Of a stretch of DNA of 64,000 bases, positions 19,721-31,606 are shown one piece after another. The DNA is from Emiliania huxleyi CCMP1516 (lineage: Eukaryota > Haptophyta > Isochrysidales > Noelaerhabdaceae), in the NCBI RefSeq assembly GCF_000372725.1, contig NW_005201360.1, positions 126,725-190,724 of the forward strand. Direction: 5' to 3'. The translations under genes and the position numbers were made by a program. The notes under the pieces were generated by a model. It was not told where the DNA came from, did no database searches, and saw only the letters and a program-made list of their open reading frames with translations. Within the stretch, counting starts at the first letter, position 1. The number at the start of each line of letters is the position of its first letter.

Positions 19721-21787
19721 CGTGAGCCTGTCGAGGACTGGAAGCAAGACAGGCCGTGGGTGTGGTTGTCACGAGGACAGAAGACGTGGACGCACGTAAA
19801 CTCACTCGGAGAATCCGATTCACACTCACGGACTGTCCGAGGAGGCCACCGGCCAAAAGCGCATGTCTAGGGTGGTGTGGCATCTCTTGCGGGTCTCGCC
19901 AGGGGCGCCTACCAACCTCGCTTGCGAGGGGCGTGTGGCATGTCTGAACGGACTCGTGAGGGGCGCCTGCCAACCTCGCTTCGTCGAAGCGGCGCTCGGT
20001 ACCCACACCCAACCCGCCGCATTCGTCGCCGGCGCGCGACACGTTCCCGTCGGCTGGACTGCCCTCGTCGAGTGCGTGTCGCCAACCAAGGCGGGACGCA
20101 CTCAGGGACAGTGCCGGCGGGACGCGGCTCGAGAGGCGGCTCCCGCGGAGCGGCGGAGGCACGGCTGGCACCTGTGGCGCGGGGCTCGTCTTCGGAAAGA
20201 CCAGGATCGCTCTACTGGCAAAGTTCTGGCTGACACGCGCGCCCGGTCGAGCCTTCGGCGGGCGCGCTGCGGTCGCACGCCTACCCAAGTCATATGCCAC
20301 GGCGTGCGATCTAGATTCAGCACACGCGCCTCTGCTCGCAACCACTCATCCAATGAACTGTCGCCACCCATGAGTGCGAGTTAGGGCTAGCGGCTGGCCA
20401 ATAGCCTGTGAGGAGGGCGTCCATAGACACCTCACAAGACCCCACACATGGTCTCGTCCGTGCCTTGCGGCCGGCGACGAGATTGCTAGAGGCGGAGCAA
20501 GCCTGCTCTAGTCTCACACGTTCGCCCCTGTCGCCTGTCTGTGTTGTTGTGCTGTTGTTTGTCTCTTGGCACCTTGGAGTGCTGGGGGGGGCGACAGGGG
20601 GGACGTGGCCTGAGTGATGTGTACGCCCACTCAGGATGTGTGGCAGCCCGCTGGCTGTGTGTCTTGTGAGCTTGTTTGTGTCTGTGTGTCGCTCGTGCGT
20701 GTCGTCATCATCTGTCTTGCGTCCACCCATACCGCGTTGGTGTCCAGTCCGAGCCTGACTGTTCTTCACCTTACTACATACATACATGCATGTCTTGAAG
20801 GTCCGATACTGGAAGCCCATATAGGCACCTCAGTCTCGCACCTCTTGAGCGACACTACGTTTCCGCAGCTGGGGATTCTCCGGGAACTGGAGCTGCAGCG
20901 AGAGCTCGATGTAGTCGGCATACGCCGCACACGGGAAGAAGTCGGCATACGGGCATACGCAAGCGGCGCACGGCCGCGCCACACGTGGCCAGCAGGTCCC
21001 GCGCGTGGCGTCCGACGTGCTCAGCAGCGTCCCCACCGCCTACCCCCGCCCCCCACCGCCCCTGCCGCAGCGGCCTGCCGCCGCCGCGCTTGCCTCACAT
21101 CTTGAGGTCCTCCTCGTCCGAGCTGTCCGAGAGGAGTTCGTTTTCTTTATTCAGCGCTGAAGGGGGGGGGGGGAGGTGGAATACGTATTCCACCGTATTC
21201 CAAAAATCGCTCCTTCCTGCCGCCGCCCTCTGCTCAGTCGTTTGACCCGCCGCCCAATGCTCCGCCGTTCGCTGCCGTGGTCTGCCGCCGTGCCGCCGCT
21301 CCTTACCGTGCCGCTCCTTCCGCGCCTCGCCGCCCTTGCCATTTATTCGCCGTCCCTCCTGCCGTGCGTTACCGCCGTGCCGCCATACCGCCGCTCCTAC
21401 AGTGCCGCGCCGCCTCCCACGCGCACACACCTTACCTCCTGCTCGACCGAGTTTGCGATGAGAAGTGACCCGAGCCGCCGGGTGCCCCGCAGCGGCCTCG
21501 CTGGACCAGAAGAACCGGTCCGCGAGTGCTCCGCAGCAGCCTCGCTGAGCCAGAACGTCGGCTCGCGAGGTGGGGTGCTAGTATGAGCCCGATCCGTCGT
21601 AGAGTTCTTGCGCTTCGGCGGTTAGTGGTGCGCTAACCTCCGAGAAACCCTTCGGGTCGCTCCTCATCGCAAACCCTGTCAGCAGAGTCTCCTACGGGAA
21701 TGTACGTAAGAGCTACATACACTGAAAAACCTTCCCAAAAGCTACATATTCCGAATAAAACTTTCTTCGCTCCGCGAATTCACAGAG
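19721..21787. other. Region with R1 copy 2 and possible short minus-strand exons
   Basis: It holds the R1 repeat (about 20010-20790) and, upstream of it, two close copies of an AGGGGCGCCTNCCAACCTCG segment (about 19900 and 19960). On the minus strand a frame at 21092-21152 follows a CTTCAG acceptor and reads LNKENELLSDSSDEEDLKM then stop. An upstream frame at about 21445-21545 ends NSVEQE at a GAG|GTAAGG donor. Together they could be the last two exons of a gene, but nothing identifies it. The minus frame at 20830-21036 contains IELSLQLQFPENPQLRKR and is also unassigned. Confidence 0.3.
20010..20790 (+). repeat. Dispersed repeat R1, copy 2
   Basis: The most diverged of the three R1 copies, roughly 90 percent similar by eye over the shared 3' part. 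It includes the approximately 240-bp segment missing from copy 1 and ends in TACATACATAC before unrelated sequence. It lies in the armadillo-gene block, not in A or A', which shows R1 is mobile or dispersed and not merely part of the large duplication. Confidence 0.75.
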
Positions 21788-21914
21788 TAGGCTGCATGCT
21801 TGCCGCGGAATGCGGGCGGTGCTTAGTGTAGGTATGTTGTTGGCAACAAGACACAGAGCTCACACAAAATCGGGTGGAAAGCGAACGAGTCACTTAACAG
21901 CGGTCGATTAGGGG

Positions 21915-22721
21915 GTGCGAGTCTACTGGCCAGACGACAAGAAGTGGTACTCTGGGCAGGCCAAGGCGTTTGACTCGGTGACGTTGGAGCACTTAGTGCG
22001 GTACGACGACGGCGAGGAGCGGCAGGAGTGCCTGACAGGACTCGAGCCGTTGCAGTGGGAGCTGCTGCTCCCCGCGGTGGCGGCCGCGTCGAGTACACGG
22101 GCTGCCACAATGTTGCGCAGCGCGCCGCGCGAGGCGGACCCAGAGACGTTGGCGACGCGTCTCGCTGCCGCCGAAGGGCTGACGCTCGTGCCAGCGAACA
22201 ATGAGGTGGGATATCGTGGCGTGTCGCTGCATACGTCGCCTGGAACGTTTCACGTGCGCAAGCGCAAGGACGGCAAGAATTACGAACTTGGCCACTTCTC
22301 GAGCGCTGCCGAAGCCGCTCTTGCTTATGCCCGTTTTCTCGGCCCGGCGGAGTCAGCCAAAGAGGCGGCCGCCAGGCCGGCTCGGAAGATGAGGGCCGGG
22401 TCGGAGGACCACGGAGGCTTTGGCGTCCCGCGGTGCAACGTGTCCGTCGAGGCCGTCATTTGTGAGAGCGCCTCAGAGGACGAGGGCGACGAAGCCATCC
22501 GTGGTGCTGCCACCACCCTCGTCACGGCGGCGTCTGCGAACGGCGACATGGCGCCGATGTGCTCGCCGCCTGCGCAGGCACCCGGGGGAGGGGCTCTGAA
22601 GCGCAAGCGCAGCTTCCACAGCGAGGAGTTCGAGCTCGCTGCCGCCGGGGACACGATCTCCATCCCTGTGCCGCAGGCCATGCGCGGCCGAGGGGCCACC
22701 GTCGTGGTGACGTATGAATGA
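21915..22721 (+). pseudogene. 5'-truncated copy of the Tudor/AP2 gene
   Basis: Same frame as the gene at 32536-33375, but the start codon and the first about 13 residues are missing because about 245 bp are absent at 21912. A TAG lies in frame just upstream of GTGCGAGTC, and no ATG start is in reach. The body is intact (YDDGEERQECLTGLEP; YRGVSLHTSPGTFHVRKRKD). Amino-acid differences from the other copy cluster in and next to the AP2 domain (NEVGYRGVSLHTSPG versus NGVGYRGVSIHHASG). It is either a pseudogene or a shortened allele using a non-ATG start. Confidence 0.65.
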
Positions 22722-23025
22722 GAGAACTCGCGGCGTGGGTGCATCAACAAAAAGTCAGCGGAGGACACGACTCCTGTGTCCCCTGTGACACCTCTGTCAC
22801 CTTAGTGTGATAGTCCTGTGACGGGTACGCGTAAAGCCGTATCAGGACCCGAGAATGGGAGATCTCTATCAAAAGACGTGCGCTGATGACCGAGATGAGT
22901 TTGATGAGTGATGTCGCCAGTCTGGAGTCTCCAAGCACCAAAGTCACAGTGTGATCAGTGTACTCCAACCCCCCTAAAAAGTCAGAGCACAGAAGCCGCC
23001 AAGCCTCTTACAGGATCTCGGAGTG

Positions 23026-23740
23026 TCACAGGAACTCCACAGTGGGGGCTTCTGAGACCGCCTCGCCCTCGTCGCCAGCTCCTTCGTCGAGCGCCTGCTT
23101 GAGCGCGCCCACGAGGCGAGAGGCGGTCGCCGGCGAGCCGCGGCCCACGCCGGAGGCGGTGCGGCTGCCGCCGCTCGCGTGGCTCGGACGCGTCGCCTCA
23201 AACGCCCGGCGCGCCTGCAGCCGCGCCTCCCACTCGCGACCCGTTGGCAGCGACGACTCCCGCGCCGACCCCCTCGCCGGCTCGCGCGCCGCCGGCTCCG
23301 CTCGACCTGCTGCTGCTTCACGACGTCCGAGCTCAACTGCTGCCGCAACCTCCCGCGCCGCCGACTCGCGACGCTGCCCCGGGTCGTCCTCTTTGTGCGA
23401 AGCCGCCCCGTCCCTCCTCTGGGACGGCCTCCGCCGCGGCGCAGTAGCGTCGGGCGGCCGCCCCGAGCCTTCTCCCGCGTCGGTTGCCTGCGGGGCGGAG
23501 CCGGGGTGCAGCGGCCAGTCGTCCCCCGAGGCGAGGGCCAAGTCGAGGGCTCTTCCCCGCTCGACGCCGCCCGCAGGAGGAGCCCGCTCGGCGCCCGCGG
23601 ACGACGAGCGCTCAGCGGACGACGAGCGCTCAGCGGACGAAGCCGTGACCTTCCCCTCGTCCCCGCCCCCGCCGAGCAGCGCCGCCGTCGTCTCGGCACA
23701 GCCGCGGGCGTAGCCCTCTGCGCGCGCCTCGTCCGCCTCC
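23026..23740 (-). pseudogene. 3' fragment of the PDZ/coiled-coil gene (block C copy)
   Basis: It contains only the last exon, read leftward to the stop (...EAPTVEFL), matching 33670-34370. It differs by a short insertion (RPSQ) and a few substitutions. Upstream exons are missing because the block ends at the N gap. Confidence 0.75.
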
Positions 23741-23780
23741 GCCTGCAGTGTGCGCTCGCGGCGACGTCACATCAGTGGCC

Positions 23781-23880
23781 NNNNNNNNNNNNNNNNNNNN
23801 NNNNNNNNNNNNNNNNNNNNNNNNNNNNNNNNNNNNNNNNNNNNNNNNNNNNNNNNNNNNNNNNNNNNNNNNNNNNNNNN
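23781..23880. other. Assembly gap (100 N)
   Basis: Exactly 100 N, a size often used for gaps of unknown length. Block C ends just before it and block A' begins immediately after it. Confidence 0.99.
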
Positions 23881-23961
23881 TGGTAGGGTGTGGGTGGTGA
23901 GAACGGCGGAGGGGTCTGGGTTGCTGCGGCTTAGGGTGTGGGCTTGACGGCTCGCGCGCAC

Positions 23962-25938
23962 AGTGGAACTCGTCGAGAGCGCCCCCGGCGTAGAGCTTGT
24001 CGACGAACTTTGAGACGGTGGCGCGGTCGTACTTTGCGACGTAGTGCGAGACGTACGCGCAAACCTGTGCGGCGGCGGGGGCGGGGGTGTCGGCTCGGCT
24101 GGTCTGCCGGCGTGCAGGAGGAGGTCCTGGCGTTGAGTGCGTCATGCTGCCCCTCCACCTCCCTCCTTCCCCTGACTTACGCGCGTCTCCCGCTCTCTCC
24201 CCACACACACCTTGATTGCGCCGTCGGCGTGCGTGCGGATCACCTCCGCGCCTCCGAAGAGCGTCGAGCCAGAGTTGGTGAAGTCGTCGGCCAGGAGGAC
24301 AAAGGTGCCTGCGGGGGGCAGGTGCGAGGCCAGCTCTCACCGCAAGCTTCCCAACCCCGCCGGCAGGGAGGGCGGAGGCGCCGGGAGGGAAGTTTGACGT
24401 CTTCGGGTGCTCGGCGCCCGCCGCGTCGACAAAGGAGAAGCTCTTCGCCTACCCGCCCGAGGTGCCGCCGAGGTGCCGCCGAGGTGCCGCCGAGGTGCCG
24501 CCGAGGTGCCGCCGAGGTGCAGCCGAGGTGCAGCCGAGGTGCCGCCGAGGTGCCGCCGAGGTGCCGCCGAGGTGCAGCCGAAGTGCAGATGAGGTGCAGC
24601 CGAGGTTCAGCCGAGGTGCCGCCGAGGTGCCGCCGAGGTGCCGCCGAGGTGCAGCCGAAGTGCAGATGAGGTGCAGCCGAGGTTCAGCCGAGGTGCCGCC
24701 GAGGTGCCGCCGAGGTGCCGCCGAGGTGCAGCCGAAGTGCAGATGAGGTGCAGCCGAGGTTCAGCCGAGGTGCCGCCGAGGTGCCGCCGAGGTGCCGCCG
24801 AGGTGCCGCCGAAGTGCAGATGAGGTGCAGCCGAGGTTCAGCCGAGGTGCCGCCGAGGTGCCGCCGAGGTGCCGCCGAGGTGCAGCCGAGGTTCAGCCGA
24901 GGTGCCGCCGAGGTGCCGCCGAGGTGCCGCCGAGGTGCCGCCGAGGTGCCGCCGAGGTGCAGCCGAGGTGCCGCCGAGGTGCCGCCGAGATGCCGCCGAG
25001 ATTGGCCTCCCCGCCGCGTCGCGAGGGGTGGAGAGGGGCGAGTGCAGGCGGGGGAGGGAGGCTGTGGCCCGGAGGAGAGAGGGAGGTGGTGGGCCGGGAG
25101 GAGGTGTGGTGGAGGGGGGGAGAGAGGGAAGAGGAGGAGTGACCTGCACGATGTCCGCGCCTGGGGGCGGAGGGGGTGGGGGAGGGGTGGGTGGGAGGGG
25201 TGGGTGGGAGGGGTGAGAGGGGTGGGAGGAGGGGAGCGCGTCGGAAAGGGCGGGTGGCCCGGCGGGGCAGGGAGGGGCGTAGGGGTGCGGAGGTGCGGGA
25301 AAGGGAGGAAGGAGAGAGGGGAGGGGGGAGGAGGCGCGGGAGGTGGGGCGGGAGGTTGGCACGGCACCGACTCGCGTCTTGTCGATCCAGAGGATGTTTT
25401 CGTACCTGCGGGCGGGGCTCCGAGCCCGGCTGCGTGAGGCGGCTCGAGGAGGGGCGGCGAGGGCCGGAGGGGGGTGGTCCCGCACTGGATGCCGGGGATG
25501 CAGCGGTGCACCATCTGGTAGAAGCGGCGGTGGGCGCCGTGGTCCGGGAAGACGATGAAGGCGCGGCGAGGGTCCTCCTGCACGCGTGGCTGGAGCACCT
25601 GCGGGAAGGGGCGCGTCCACGCCGCTAGGAAGGGGCGCACGGCGCGATCGCGGGCGCTGCCACGGCGCAGCGCGGGGCGGGCGTGTCGGGCGGCGGGCGG
25701 CGGGCCGTGGAGAGGAAGCGGTCGAAGGGCGAGGCGAAGTACGTCCCGAGCCCGCGCACGTAGTCGTACTCGCGCCGCCTGGAGGCGTGTCTCGGAGGCG
25801 TCTCGGAGGCGTGTCTCGGAGGCGTCTCGGAGGCGTGTCTCGGAGGTGTCTCGGAGGCGGTGTCGCGCGTTTCGCGTGCTCTCGAGTGCCATGCGGCCGT
25901 CTGAATCGTGTTTATGTGTGCATGCCATGTGTGTGTTC

Positions 25939-25986
<48 letters not shown>

Positions 25987-27297
25987 CGCTCGCTCGCTCG
26001 CTCCCTCTCTCCCTCCCTCCCTCTCTCCCTCCCTCCCTCCCACTGTCGCTTTTCTCTCTCTCTCCCTCTCTCTCCCTCTCTCCCTCTCTCTCCTCTCTCT
26101 CTCCCTCCCTCTCTCTCTCTGCGCGCCGGTTGGCCCAGCGGCCGGTCGAGTTGAGGGTCGCCTGATCACCGCTTCTCTCCGTGATTGGCCACGCAACATC
26201 CCAGGCGCCCGCTCGAGCCGACACCTCGCCTCGAGGTCTTCGTACTCGTGAATGTCGAGCAGCAGCAGCTGCTGCGGCGGCGGCGGCGCTGCGCAGCCGG
26301 CGGGAGGCGGCAGCGGCAGCGCGGAGAGCATCGCGGCAAAGGACTGGCAGGTGGGCACGTCCACAAACTCGCCGTCCGGCTTGCCTACGCGGGACGTGTC
26401 CTGGACGTGTCCTGGACGTGTCCCGGACGTCCTCCCGGCTCGCCGTCCGGCGCGCCGTTGTCCCACTTGCCGGTGGTGACGGTCCAGCGGGAGGTGCGCT
26501 CCATCTGGCAGTGCCGGTACCACGGCACGACGATCGTCAGCGACGCGACCGAGCACGAATCGTACGCGCCTGGCCGACGCGGCGCGGAGGTGCGCATCAT
26601 GGTCGCGTCACTGTCGCTGTCACTGTCGCGTCACTGTCGCGTCACTGTCGCTGTCACTGTCGCTGTCACTGTCGCGTCACTGTCGTGTCACTGTCGCAGA
26701 CGCGTACCTCCGACGCGGCATGCGCGCGCCATGCCAGCGTGCGATGGGCGGTGGCGGTGCGAGCGCAGTGGAGCCAGGGGCGTAAGAGGGCGGCCAGATC
26801 GGAGGCGTGAGTCCAGCGGCCGAGGAGTGTCTCGGAAGTGTCTCAGAAGGCGCGCCGTCAGCCATCGTCTGCTTCCACTTGCCGCGCGCGTACTGCTCCT
26901 TGGCGTGGGGCACGTTGAACCGCTGGAGGAAGAGGATGACCGCGAGCTGCTCGAACAGGAAGATCGTGTCGTGGTTCATCAGCAGCACCACGTGCCGGTC
27001 GCGGATCAGGTCGACGCGCAGCTTGATGTTTGGGTCGCCCGACGGGAAGCGCTCCCATGCGAGGCCCGTCTCGTCGATCGAGCCGCCGCTGAAGATGTCG
27101 TCGGTGCACAGCACCGGCAGATTGTCGCCGAGGTTCTCTGCCAAGCCGAGCGCCATCTTTGCGAGGCCGGGCGGGTAGAGCACCGTGTACTCGCCGTGCC
27201 CGATCGGCAGCTGCCGTTCGGTTCGCCGCTTTGACACCTTTTCCTGCCACTTGAGATCGCTTCTGGTGCCCTGGCGGGTGAGGGTTTGTGACGACAT
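23962..27297 (-). CDS. PRPP synthetase-like protein, second copy (3' end missing at gap)
   Basis: The same exon series as 6662-9717: exon 1 about 26856-27297 (start MSSQTLTRQG), PRPP loop exon (LLADDFTNSGSTL) near 24210-24306, and a last visible exon 23962-24064. Coding exons are nearly unchanged from the first copy, while the introns differ in minisatellite length (for example 24459-24995 here versus 7158-7445). The terminal exon would lie in the N gap. Identification as plant-type PRS3/PRS4 rests on motifs and their order. Confidence 0.75.
24459..24995 (+). repeat. 11-bp minisatellite in PRPP-synthetase intron (second copy)
   Basis: GAGGTGCCGCC and variants, roughly 49 units, with a higher-order block of about 77 bp (containing GAAGTGCAGAT) repeated four times. 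About twice the length of the first copy. Confidence 0.95.
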
Positions 27298-27439
27298 TCT
27301 CGGGTCGGCTTGCAGGGCTGAGCGGATCGGGCGGGTCGCTCAACGGAGTGCCCGGCACTCTCAAAGGGTTTTCTCTTTGAACTGGGATTTTTCTCTTTGT
27401 GGTCGCGCCGCCCTCGACTCAAGGGGTGCCCGATGCCAT

Positions 27440-28237
27440 CTTCGCTTCGTACTCGAATCCACCACGGTCCACGCCGCAACCGTCGCCGGCGCGCGACACG
27501 TTCCCGTAGGCCGGACTGTCCTCGTCGAGAGTGTGTGCCGCCAAGGCGGGACGCACTCAGGGACGGTGCCGACGGGACGCGGCTCGAAGGGTGTGGCTCC
27601 GCAGCGCGGCTGGCACGCGTCGCAGAGGCCTCACCTTCGAAAAGTCGGGCATGGCTCCACCCGCAACTTTCTCGCTAACACGCGCGCACCGCCGAGCCTG
27701 CGGCGGGCGCGCTGCGGCCGCACGTCTAACTTCGTCATAGTGCCACGACGTGCGGCCTAGATTTAGCCCACGCGCCTCTGCTCGCAAACACTCACCCATT
27801 GAATTGTCACTGCCCGTGAGTGCGAGGATAGGGCTAGCAGTAGGCAGCTAGCCTCTGAGGAGGGCGTCCATAGACACCTCACAAGACCCCACACACGGTC
27901 TTGTCCGTGCCTTGCGGCCGGCGAGATTGCTAGAGGTGGAGCAAGCCTGCTCTAGCCTCGCATGTTACTTCCTGTCGTCTGTTGTGATGTTGTGCTGTTG
28001 TTTGTTCCTTTGGCACGGTGGAGTGCTGGGGGGGGCGACAGGGAGGATGTGGCCTTGAGTTATGTGTACGCCAACTCAGGGTGTGTGGCAGCCAGCTGGC
28101 TGTGTGTCTTGTGAGCCTGTTTGTGTCTGTGTGTCGCTCGTGCGTGTCGTCATCACATCTGTCCAGCGTCCACCCATACCGCGTTGGTGTCCAGTCCGAG
28201 CCTGGCTGTTCTTCACCTTACTATACATACATACATG
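27440..28237 (+). repeat. Dispersed repeat R1, copy 3
   Basis: Full-length version in block A' with the segment lacking in copy 1. It ends TATACATACATACATG and continues into a GT run (28236-28254). Confidence 0.75.
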
Positions 28238-30033
28238 TGTGTGTGTGTGTGTGTGTTCATGGAGGCAACCGATGCGAGTCGACTGGTGTGTGTCGTCGTG
28301 GTTTCGTATCAAGAATACTCACACACTCACTCACACGCTAGTCGAGGTAAGGGGAATCGTCAGAAGAATGGCGAGCGAGGCTCGGAAAGTCGGAAACAAC
28401 CGAGCTGGACTGCGCTCGTGAGTCGTGTGCGCCTCCTTCTTTCTACTCCATCCATGCCTGACCGTGCTCGACACGCTACTCTGCTCCGGCTGCTGCATGC
28501 AGGAACTACGCCGACTGCAGTCTGGTACAAAAGCGCCGTCTGCAGTCTTAACGACCCGTACAACTACCTGCGAGAGGTGGAATCGGAGAGAGAGAGAGGT
28601 GCGTGGAATCGGCGGTCTCGGGCACCGTACCCATACACACTACTCAAAAGCACAATGTACTACCACAAAGCACCACTAGCGATTTCGCGCGGAGGGCGTA
28701 GTGAAGCGCTGGGGCGCTCACTGTGTGTTATTCGGGTGGGGATCCATCAGTGGTAACCGGCTTTAGTCACAGGTCCAAGCTCAGACGCCACACCAACACC
28801 ACAAACACGCTCACTTCGCCGCTGCTGTAGATGGGCCCCCGGGGGCCCATACTCCGTCGAAGCACAGACCCGATCTCGGCACTCACGGGTTGCCACGCGC
28901 CCGCGCGCGGCGCGGGCCGCACCGCCCATGCCCCCGGGTCACCGACCCCGCCTCTCGGCCCTCTCGGCCCTCAGGAGCGTGCGGGAGACCGGCGAGGGGC
29001 GCGCCGCGCGCCGCCTGCAGAGCCGCCAGAGGCATTGCCGCCTCCGCTGGCGGGGTCCCGCGCGCCCGCCCGCGCCCGCGCCCGCCCACGCCGCGCCCGT
29101 GGGCTCCGGATGCGCCGCCCTCCTTCTCCTTCTTCTCGATGGCAGTCCGCGCATGCTTTTGTCGACGGGTCGGCGGCGTGATCGAGGGGAAGGTCGCCGG
29201 CGGCCGCAACTCCGCCGCCGTCGCTCCGCCGGCTCTGATCGAGTATCGGGCGTTGAGGGCGGCGGCACAAGCGGGTCTGACGCATCCATCGCCACGAGCC
29301 TCGCGACCGCGGTCGTGGCACACCTGGCGGCGGCTCTCGGGGCCGTCTCTACGGCGCTCGACGCCGTGTGAGGTCGCCGGCGGCCGCAACTCTGCCGCCG
29401 TCGCTCCGCCGGCTCAACCGAGTATCGGGCGTTGAGGTTTTGCGGCGCAAAGTGGGTCTGGTGCGCCACACGGTCACAACCCTTGCCACCGCCCTTGCCG
29501 CCGCCCTTGCCACCCTTTGCCGCCTTGCCTCCGCCGCGGGCGGCGGTGGGAGCGGCCTGCTGGGCTAGCATGTTGTCCTTGCTGGGGACGGGCACGTGGA
29601 ACGCACGTTACAAGTTTGAACGGCCTCCAGAATTCAAACAAAAAATAGCCAAGGCTCTCTCGCAACCCCTCCGACCCCCCGGGACCCGTGGGCGTCGAAG
29701 AGGCGCTCTCGGGGGGCCGTTCTGAGTTCATACTACCTCGACGCACACTTGTACTGCGTCAAAGCACCGGCCCTGAGTCCGATCGGCGATACCTCTTCCC
29801 CATCCATCGTCCTTCCTTCCGCAAGCAACTCCCCGGCGAACCGCTAGACGACTGACATCGCTGCCTTCCGCGCAGCGCAATCGTGATCGGGTATGCGTGC
29901 TCACGCAGGCTGTGTCGTAGACGCCCCCACCCTAGCCCCCACCCCACAGGTATGCGCGAGGCTGCCCTAGAGAAGACAAGAACCTCACCATCTGGTGGCG
30001 TGGGCGAGATCGGCGAGGCCGGGCTCGCTCACA

Positions 30034-30507
30034 TCACCACAAGGGCTGCGAGGAGGAAAGACGTCCCCCCACAGTGTCCCCTCTGTCAAGCCCCGCCCCC
30101 GCCGGTTCTGTTCCAGCCCCACTCAAACATACAACCCAAAGGAGGGATGGGAGGACGGCACGCCGCCACCACACAGGGATTTCACGGTGGCGGCAGGCGC
30201 GCAGTTTGCCCCGCCCTTGCGGCTTTTCGTGGCTTTGGGAATGTTCCCGTTGCTGCTCTGCTGCAGCCTCCAGTCGCGGTGCGGCCTCCGCACTCTCGGC
30301 GTTCGCCTCTCGCCCTGCTGCAGCATCCGTGCCCATCTCTGGCAGCCGATCGCCGAGCGCCTCCTCAAAACATGCGAGAATCTCGTCGCTCCGAAGGCCG
30401 AGCACGTCGTCGGCAGCGCGGGTGCTCGCCCGCACGGCCGCCGTCCGTCGGTCGAGGTCTCGTCTTAGTTCTGGCAGCGTGCGCCGGCCTGCTCCCACGC
30501 TGGCCAC
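30034..30507 (-). CDS. Coiled-coil ORF, second copy
   Basis: Counterpart of 12906-13379, nearly identical (FVCLSG versus VVCLSG near the end). It starts about 160 bp from the second F-box-like gene on the opposite strand. Confidence 0.45.
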   Translation of the reverse strand: MASVGAGRRTLPELRRDLDRRTAAVRASTRAADDVLGLRSDEILACFEEALGDRLPEMGTDAAAGREANAESAEAAPRLEAAAEQQREHSQSHEKPQGRGKLRACRHREIPVWWRRAVLPSLLWVVCLSGAGTEPAGAGLDRGDTVGGRLSSSQPLW

Positions 30508-30667
30508 GCATCATGCTGCGCTACGAGCAATCGCGTAACGGAGGCTCGCGGCTTTTGTGGGGTGGCTTTTGACGGCTTGGCTTCTGCACGAGCTTTTTTT
30601 TCCGGCCGCCTCCAGGGCGCCTCCAGGTCTCTTTGCCGTTCAGAATCCGCCCTACCTTGCGTGCGCC

Positions 30668-31606
30668 ATGCGTGCGCTCGACGACGACATGCACGCGCAG
30701 ATTCTCCGCCACCTTCACGCCAGGTCCTCCAAGAACGCGGCGGCCGTCAACCAGCGCTGGCTTGCCCTCTCCCAGGAGGAGTGGCGTCGCCGCGCCCGCG
30801 ACTGCGTTGCAGCAGAGGGTCTTGACTGGAAGCCCTCGCTCGCAAAGGAGATTGAGCATTTCGAGAACTGCGAAGACGGCGATCGGACAGGCTGGAAGGA
30901 TCACAAGAAGGCGGTCCGCGAGCTCCCTTTTGTGCTTGGCCTCTACCCGGCGCCGTCCGCAGCCATGTGGGCCTTTACAAAGCCTACGGCCGGCGGCGCC
31001 GATCAAGTTTACCTCGACACCTTGGGCGCGGAACGCAACGACGGCACCTGGGGCTGCAACGAGTCGGTTTGCTCGTATGGCAACGACTCGAACTGGAACC
31101 GAGGGTTCTGTTGGGGAGTCATGGCCTTCGACGCGGATGAGGAGCGGTCGGTGGGCTGCTACCCCGTTCCCGAGCGGCCCGCCGACGTCCTCGACACGTC
31201 AGCGATCGTCTCGCAGTACCCACTACCGCTGAGCAAGCTTGGGCACGGCACGGCCTTCCTCGGCTCCAAGATCGCTGTGTACAACAGCGGCCTCGGCGAA
31301 CGGAAGCCCATTCCGTACTGCATCGGCGGGCGCCTGCTTCGCATGGCGAGCGGCAGCTCCGAGGAGGGGGTGATGGTGTCACTCGGCTTCTTGCGCAATC
31401 CGAGCGTCGCGGAGAGCGACTACGCGAGCGAGGCTCGCTGGTGCCGACTTCCAACCGTCAATGAGCACGAGAAGTGCCAGGTCTTCTCCGCCGCCGTTGT
31501 GCCGGTCGTCGAGGAGGAGGACGACGAGCACGAGGGCGAGGACGAAGACAGCGTCTCCGGCTCGGATTCGAATGAGGAGGCGACCGAGGGCTGCGTCATC
31601 AGCTGA
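30668..31606 (+). CDS. F-box-like protein with acidic C-terminus (second copy)
   Basis: 312 residues, the same length as the first copy, and differing at only a residue or two (for example AAVVPVVEE here against AAIVPVVEE). The sequence upstream of this Met differs by indels that shift the frame, while the frame downstream is kept, which supports this start. The signal of selection on the frame suggests both versions are, or were, functional alleles or paralogues. Confidence 0.65.
   Translation: MRALDDDMHAQILRHLHARSSKNAAAVNQRWLALSQEEWRRRARDCVAAEGLDWKPSLAKEIEHFENCEDGDRTGWKDHKKAVRELPFVLGLYPAPSAAMWAFTKPTAGGADQVYLDTLGAERNDGTWGCNESVCSYGNDSNWNRGFCWGVMAFDADEERSVGCYPVPERPADVLDTSAIVSQYPLPLSKLGHGTAFLGSKIAVYNSGLGERKPIPYCIGGRLLRMASGSSEEGVMVSLGFLRNPSVAESDYASEARWCRLPTVNEHEKCQVFSAAVVPVVEEEDDEHEGEDEDSVSGSDSNEEATEGCVIS

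Larger units (their letters stand above)
21788..23771 (+). repeat. Direct repeat, block C (first copy)
   Basis: Matches 32203-34400 in the same orientation except for about 245 bp missing near 21912 and small indels. It ends within an intron of the PDZ/coiled-coil gene, nine bases before the N gap. Confidence 0.93.
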
